From NCBI GenBank assembly GCA_026225155.1, contig JAMFSG010000233.1:1-7341 (forward strand): a DNA stretch of 7,341 nucleotides. The letters are read 5' to 3'. Source of the stretch: Verrucomicrobiota bacterium. Its GTDB lineage: Bacteria; Verrucomicrobiota; Verrucomicrobiia; Limisphaerales; UBA11358. The position numbers and the translations under genes were made by a program. How positions within the stretch are numbered: position 1 is the stretch's first letter; every line of letters begins with the position of its first letter. Positions 5,292 through 7,341 of the stretch are shown in pieces. The notes under the pieces are model-generated. The model was not told the origin of the DNA, did no database searches, and worked only from the letters and a program-made list of their open reading frames with translations.

Positions 5292-6538
5292 GCGAATTTC
5301 GTTACCAAGCGGTGGAAGGCAACGGCGCGAACGTCGAGGGCGTCATCGCCGCTGAGGATCGCAAAAGCGCGCTGCAATTGCTTGGCCAGCGCGGACTTTT
5401 TCCATCGAATCTCGAATTGTGTTCCGGCAATGGTGCGGCGGGAAAATCCAATTCAGAAGTTCAAAATAATTCGCCGACGGCAACTTCATTTTCATTCGGC
5501 AATCGCATCAAGCGCAAGGACATCACGGCGTTGACGCGTGAGATCAGTGCGCTGCTCGGCGCGGCGATTCCGATTCCGCAGGCGCTCAATAGTTTGGGCG
5601 AGGAAGAAACCAATCCGGCGCTCAAAAGCGTGGTCAAAGAAATTTCCGAGGCCGTGCGCAAAGGCGCGTCGTTTTCGGTCGCGCTGGAAGAACACCCGAA
5701 ATTATTCACGAAACTTTATTCCAGCATGGTGCGCGTCGGCGAAGAAGGCGGCGTGCTGCCGAAAGTCATGGCCGACCTCGCCGACCTGCTGGAGCACGAA
5801 GATGAAGTCCGCAGCGAAGTGAATGCCGCCATCGCCTATCCGGTTTTTGTTTTGATCTTCGGCCTGTGCACCGTGACGGTTTTGCTGACCGTCGTGTTGC
5901 CGCGATTGTTCAGCATGTTGGAAGATATGCTGCCTGTTTTGCCGCTGCCGACTTTGATTCTTCTGCGCGTCAGCGGCTTGTTTCATCATTATTGGCCGGG
6001 GCTTTTGGTTGGAATTATCGCCGTTTTTTTTGGCACGCGCTGGTATCTGCGCACGCCGGCGGGCGCAGAGAATTTCGACAAACTCAAATTACGTTTGCCG
6101 CTCATCGGCCAAGTCGTGCGCGCTTCGGCTTTGGGACGATTTGCGCGAACGCTTGGAACACTCGTTCGCAGCGGTGTTTCATTGTTGCCCGCGCTGAAAA
6201 TTGTTGAAAACACCATCGGCAATTCCGTGCTGGCGGCGCAAATCGCGCGCGTCGCGGAAGAAACGCGCGGCGGCGATTCGCTGGCCACGCCGTTGCGCAA
6301 ATTGGGAATTTTTCCCGGCACGGTGATCCAGATGATTGATGTCGGCGAACAAACGGGCACGCTCGACGACATGTTGCTCAAAGTCGCGGACATCGAGGAA
6401 CGTCACATGCGAGCGCGCACAAAAATTTTGATCTCCTTGCTCGCGCCCGCGTTGATCATGGTCGTCGGCGCGCTGGTGGGATTCATCGTCATCGCGATTT
6501 TGCTGCCGATTTTCAAGATGAGCAGCGCCATTCATTAA
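5288..6538 (+). CDS. gspF: type II secretion inner-membrane platform protein GspF
   Basis: A 416-residue polytopic inner-membrane protein that couples GspE to pseudopilus growth. It begins with the family N-terminus MSEFRYQAVEGNG and then has two T2SSF domains (about 79-206 and 282-404), each with the GE-x-GG/T-type signature (GEEGGVLPKV 151-160; GEQTGTLDDML 353-363). Hydrophobic segments lie at about 185-205, 237-253 and 385-407, the usual three-helix layout. Residues 45-70 are a low-complexity Ser/Asn/Gly linker. The frame is open 42 codons further upstream to an ATG at 5162, but those codons lie in the inserted element and do not look like GspF, so 5288 is the start. It has no good Shine-Dalgarno of its own; its ATG overlaps the stop of the 57-codon frame. 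Confidence 0.93.
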   Translation: MSEFRYQAVEGNGANVEGVIAAEDRKSALQLLGQRGLFPSNLELCSGNGAAGKSNSEVQNNSPTATSFSFGNRIKRKDITALTREISALLGAAIPIPQALNSLGEEETNPALKSVVKEISEAVRKGASFSVALEEHPKLFTKLYSSMVRVGEEGGVLPKVMADLADLLEHEDEVRSEVNAAIAYPVFVLIFGLCTVTVLLTVVLPRLFSMLEDMLPVLPLPTLILLRVSGLFHHYWPGLLVGIIAVFFGTRWYLRTPAGAENFDKLKLRLPLIGQVVRASALGRFARTLGTLVRSGVSLLPALKIVENTIGNSVLAAQIARVAEETRGGDSLATPLRKLGIFPGTVIQMIDVGEQTGTLDDMLLKVADIEERHMRARTKILISLLAPALIMVVGALVGFIVIAILLPIFKMSSAIH

Positions 6539-6565
6539 ATAATTTTAACCAATCAAAAATAACGC

Positions 6566-6997
6566 ATGAAAATATCATTGAAGCAAAAAACGTCCGCCGC
6601 TTTTACGCTGATTGAAATCATGGTGGTCGTGGTCATCCTCGGCATTCTCGCGGCGACCATCATTCCGCAATTTATTGGCACGACGCAGGATGCGAAAATC
6701 AGCGCGGCCAAGGCGCAGGTCGCCGAAATTGATTCTGCGCTCGAACGCTTTTACGTCCACATGGATCGCTATCCGACTGCGGAAGAAGGTTTGGCGGCGT
6801 TGGTCACTGCGCCAGCGGGTGCCGACCAAAAATGGCGCGGCCCTTATGTCAAACAATTGCGCAACGATCCGTGGGGCAATCCGTATCAATACATCGTTCC
6901 GGGCACACATCACACGACGAGCTTCGATATTTGGTCGCGCGGCGCGGATGGCGCGGATGGTGGCGACGGCGCGAACGCGGACATCGGCAATTGGTAA
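6566..6997 (+). CDS. gspG: type II secretion major pseudopilin GspG
   Basis: A 143-residue pseudopilin precursor that polymerises into the periplasmic pseudopilus. It has a 12-residue basic leader (MKISLKQKTSAA), then FTLIE with the conserved Glu17 (+5 of the mature protein) and a hydrophobic helix (about 13-36). The GspG fold shows RYPTAEEGLAAL (68-79), WRGPY and DPWGNPYQY, and the C-terminal DIWSRGADG...ADIGNW, which is the calcium-binding loop region of the family. The residue before the cleavage site is Ala12 rather than the usual Gly. The gene starts 27 nt after gspF in an A/T-rich spacer without a Shine-Dalgarno. Its stop overlaps the next start as TAATG. The C-terminal signature makes a type IV pilin unlikely. 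Confidence 0.95.
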   Translation: MKISLKQKTSAAFTLIEIMVVVVILGILAATIIPQFIGTTQDAKISAAKAQVAEIDSALERFYVHMDRYPTAEEGLAALVTAPAGADQKWRGPYVKQLRNDPWGNPYQYIVPGTHHTTSFDIWSRGADGADGGDGANADIGNW

Positions 6998-7341
6998 TGA
7001 ATGTCGCGCCTCCATATTCGGTGAGGAAGCTGCCCAAAGCACCAAGCTCCGAGTTGCGACGACGCACCAGGTGTTTGAATTTTGGAAATTCTCTGGATGT
7101 TGGCTGTTGGAATTTGGAATTTCCGCGCCAGCGACGCGCTTTCACCCTCATCGAACTCATGGTGGTCGTCACCATCATCGGCATCCTCATCGCCCTGATC
7201 ATCCCGGAAATGAAGGGAAGCTATCAGGATGCGCTGCTGCGTTCTGCGAGTCGTGATTTGATCACTGTGTTCGATCTCACCTACAGCCGGGCCGTGAGCC
7301 TGAACCAAACCCGCCGCGTGTGTCTGGAGGAAACGACCTGC
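6997..7341 (+). CDS. GspH-like minor pseudopilin, C-terminus beyond the window
   Basis: The frame opens at an ATG overlapping the gspG stop (TAATG) and runs 115 codons to the right edge. Residues 44-71 read RQRRAFTLIELMVVV and continue as a hydrophobic helix ending in IIPEM, with Glu53 at mature +5: a clear class III (type IV pilin-like) signal. After it, SYQDALLRSASRDLITVFDLTYSRAVSLNQ fits the GspH/FimT group, as does the position after gspG. The 48-residue leader is far longer than the usual 6-15 residues and includes a repeat-like segment. A TTG at 7114 would give a normal leader (EFPRQRRA after the initiator), so the true start is uncertain. Cleavage would follow Ala48. GspI or GspJ cannot be excluded from this fragment. 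Confidence 0.82.
   Translation, partial: MNVAPPYSVRKLPKAPSSELRRRTRCLNFGNSLDVGCWNLEFPRQRRAFTLIELMVVVTIIGILIALIIPEMKGSYQDALLRSASRDLITVFDLTYSRAVSLNQTRRVCLEETTC
7073..7122. repeat. AT-rich, TTGGAA-containing repeat-like patch in the gspH-like leader
   Basis: The patch contains three TTGGAA copies (7082-7087, 7107-7112, 7114-7119), two of them as a tandem 7-bp TTGGAAT unit (7107-7120), in otherwise GC-rich coding DNA. It encodes the leader residues LNFGNSLDVGCWNLEF. Similar sequences with repeated TTGGAATTTGGA are, to my recollection, scattered between genes in this phylum. A copy inserted between gspG and the original gspH start would explain the long leader. Confidence 0.45.

Larger units (their letters stand above)
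5118..5299 (+). repeat. 12-bp direct repeats bounding the gspE-gspF insertion
   Basis: ATGAGCGAATTT occurs exactly at 5118-5129 and 5288-5299, 170 bp apart. The second copy is the present gspF start (Met-Ser-Glu-Phe); the first is the presumed former start overlapping the gspE stop. The bases on either side differ. The repeats lie 11 bp and 9 bp outside the terminal inverted repeats of the element, so they are not a simple abutting target duplication. Confidence 0.85.

Noticed and set aside
6941..6958. Tandem 9-bp GGCGCGGAT repeat in gspG
   Set aside because: It simply encodes the Gly-Ala-Asp repeats of the conserved calcium-loop region of GspG.

Overview
The window looks like a chromosomal segment of a Gram-negative bacterium, most likely of the Verrucomicrobiota (Pedosphaera/Limisphaerales-like). 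This is inferred from the type II secretion genes, the Ala-Phe-Thr-Leu-Ile-Glu pseudopilin cleavage sites, the scarcity of Shine-Dalgarno sequences, the moderately high GC content and the style of its short repeats. No 16S or other phylogenetic marker is present, so the assignment is tentative.

Layout: positions 1-2051 carry a minus-strand cluster, read right to left: hicA toxin, hicB antitoxin (4-nt overlap), the alpha part of a class I fumarase, and an HNH endonuclease-like gene that runs off the left edge. A 123-bp divergent region (2052-2174) separates this from plus-strand genes. First comes a group III-like 6-phosphofructokinase (2175-3302), ending at a strong compound hairpin terminator. 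A 135-bp leader then carries a second terminator-like hairpin and leads into a type II secretion cluster: gspE (ATPase), gspF (inner-membrane platform), gspG (major pseudopilin) and the start of a gspH-like minor pseudopilin cut by the right edge. Together these encode the motor and pseudopilus of a secretion system; gspC, gspD, gspL, gspM and the prepilin peptidase are not in view.

The most striking feature is the gspE-gspF junction. A 138-bp MITE-like element (5141-5278, 19-bp imperfect terminal inverted repeats, internal perfect palindrome) sits inside a 170-bp insertion bounded by a 12-bp exact direct repeat that is the gspF start region. The first copy overlaps the gspE stop as ATGA and has a good Shine-Dalgarno upstream. 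It now opens a stop-free 57-codon frame through the element, and that frame ends in another ATGA overlapping the present gspF start. The insertion thus seems to have kept stop-start coupling along the operon by creating a bridging peptide. A second repeat-like AT-rich patch lies inside the unusually long N-terminal leader of the gspH-like gene.

No stretch longer than 300 bases lacks a gene; the largest gap is 3303-3525, holding the two hairpins described. I see no tRNA, rRNA or CRISPR array.
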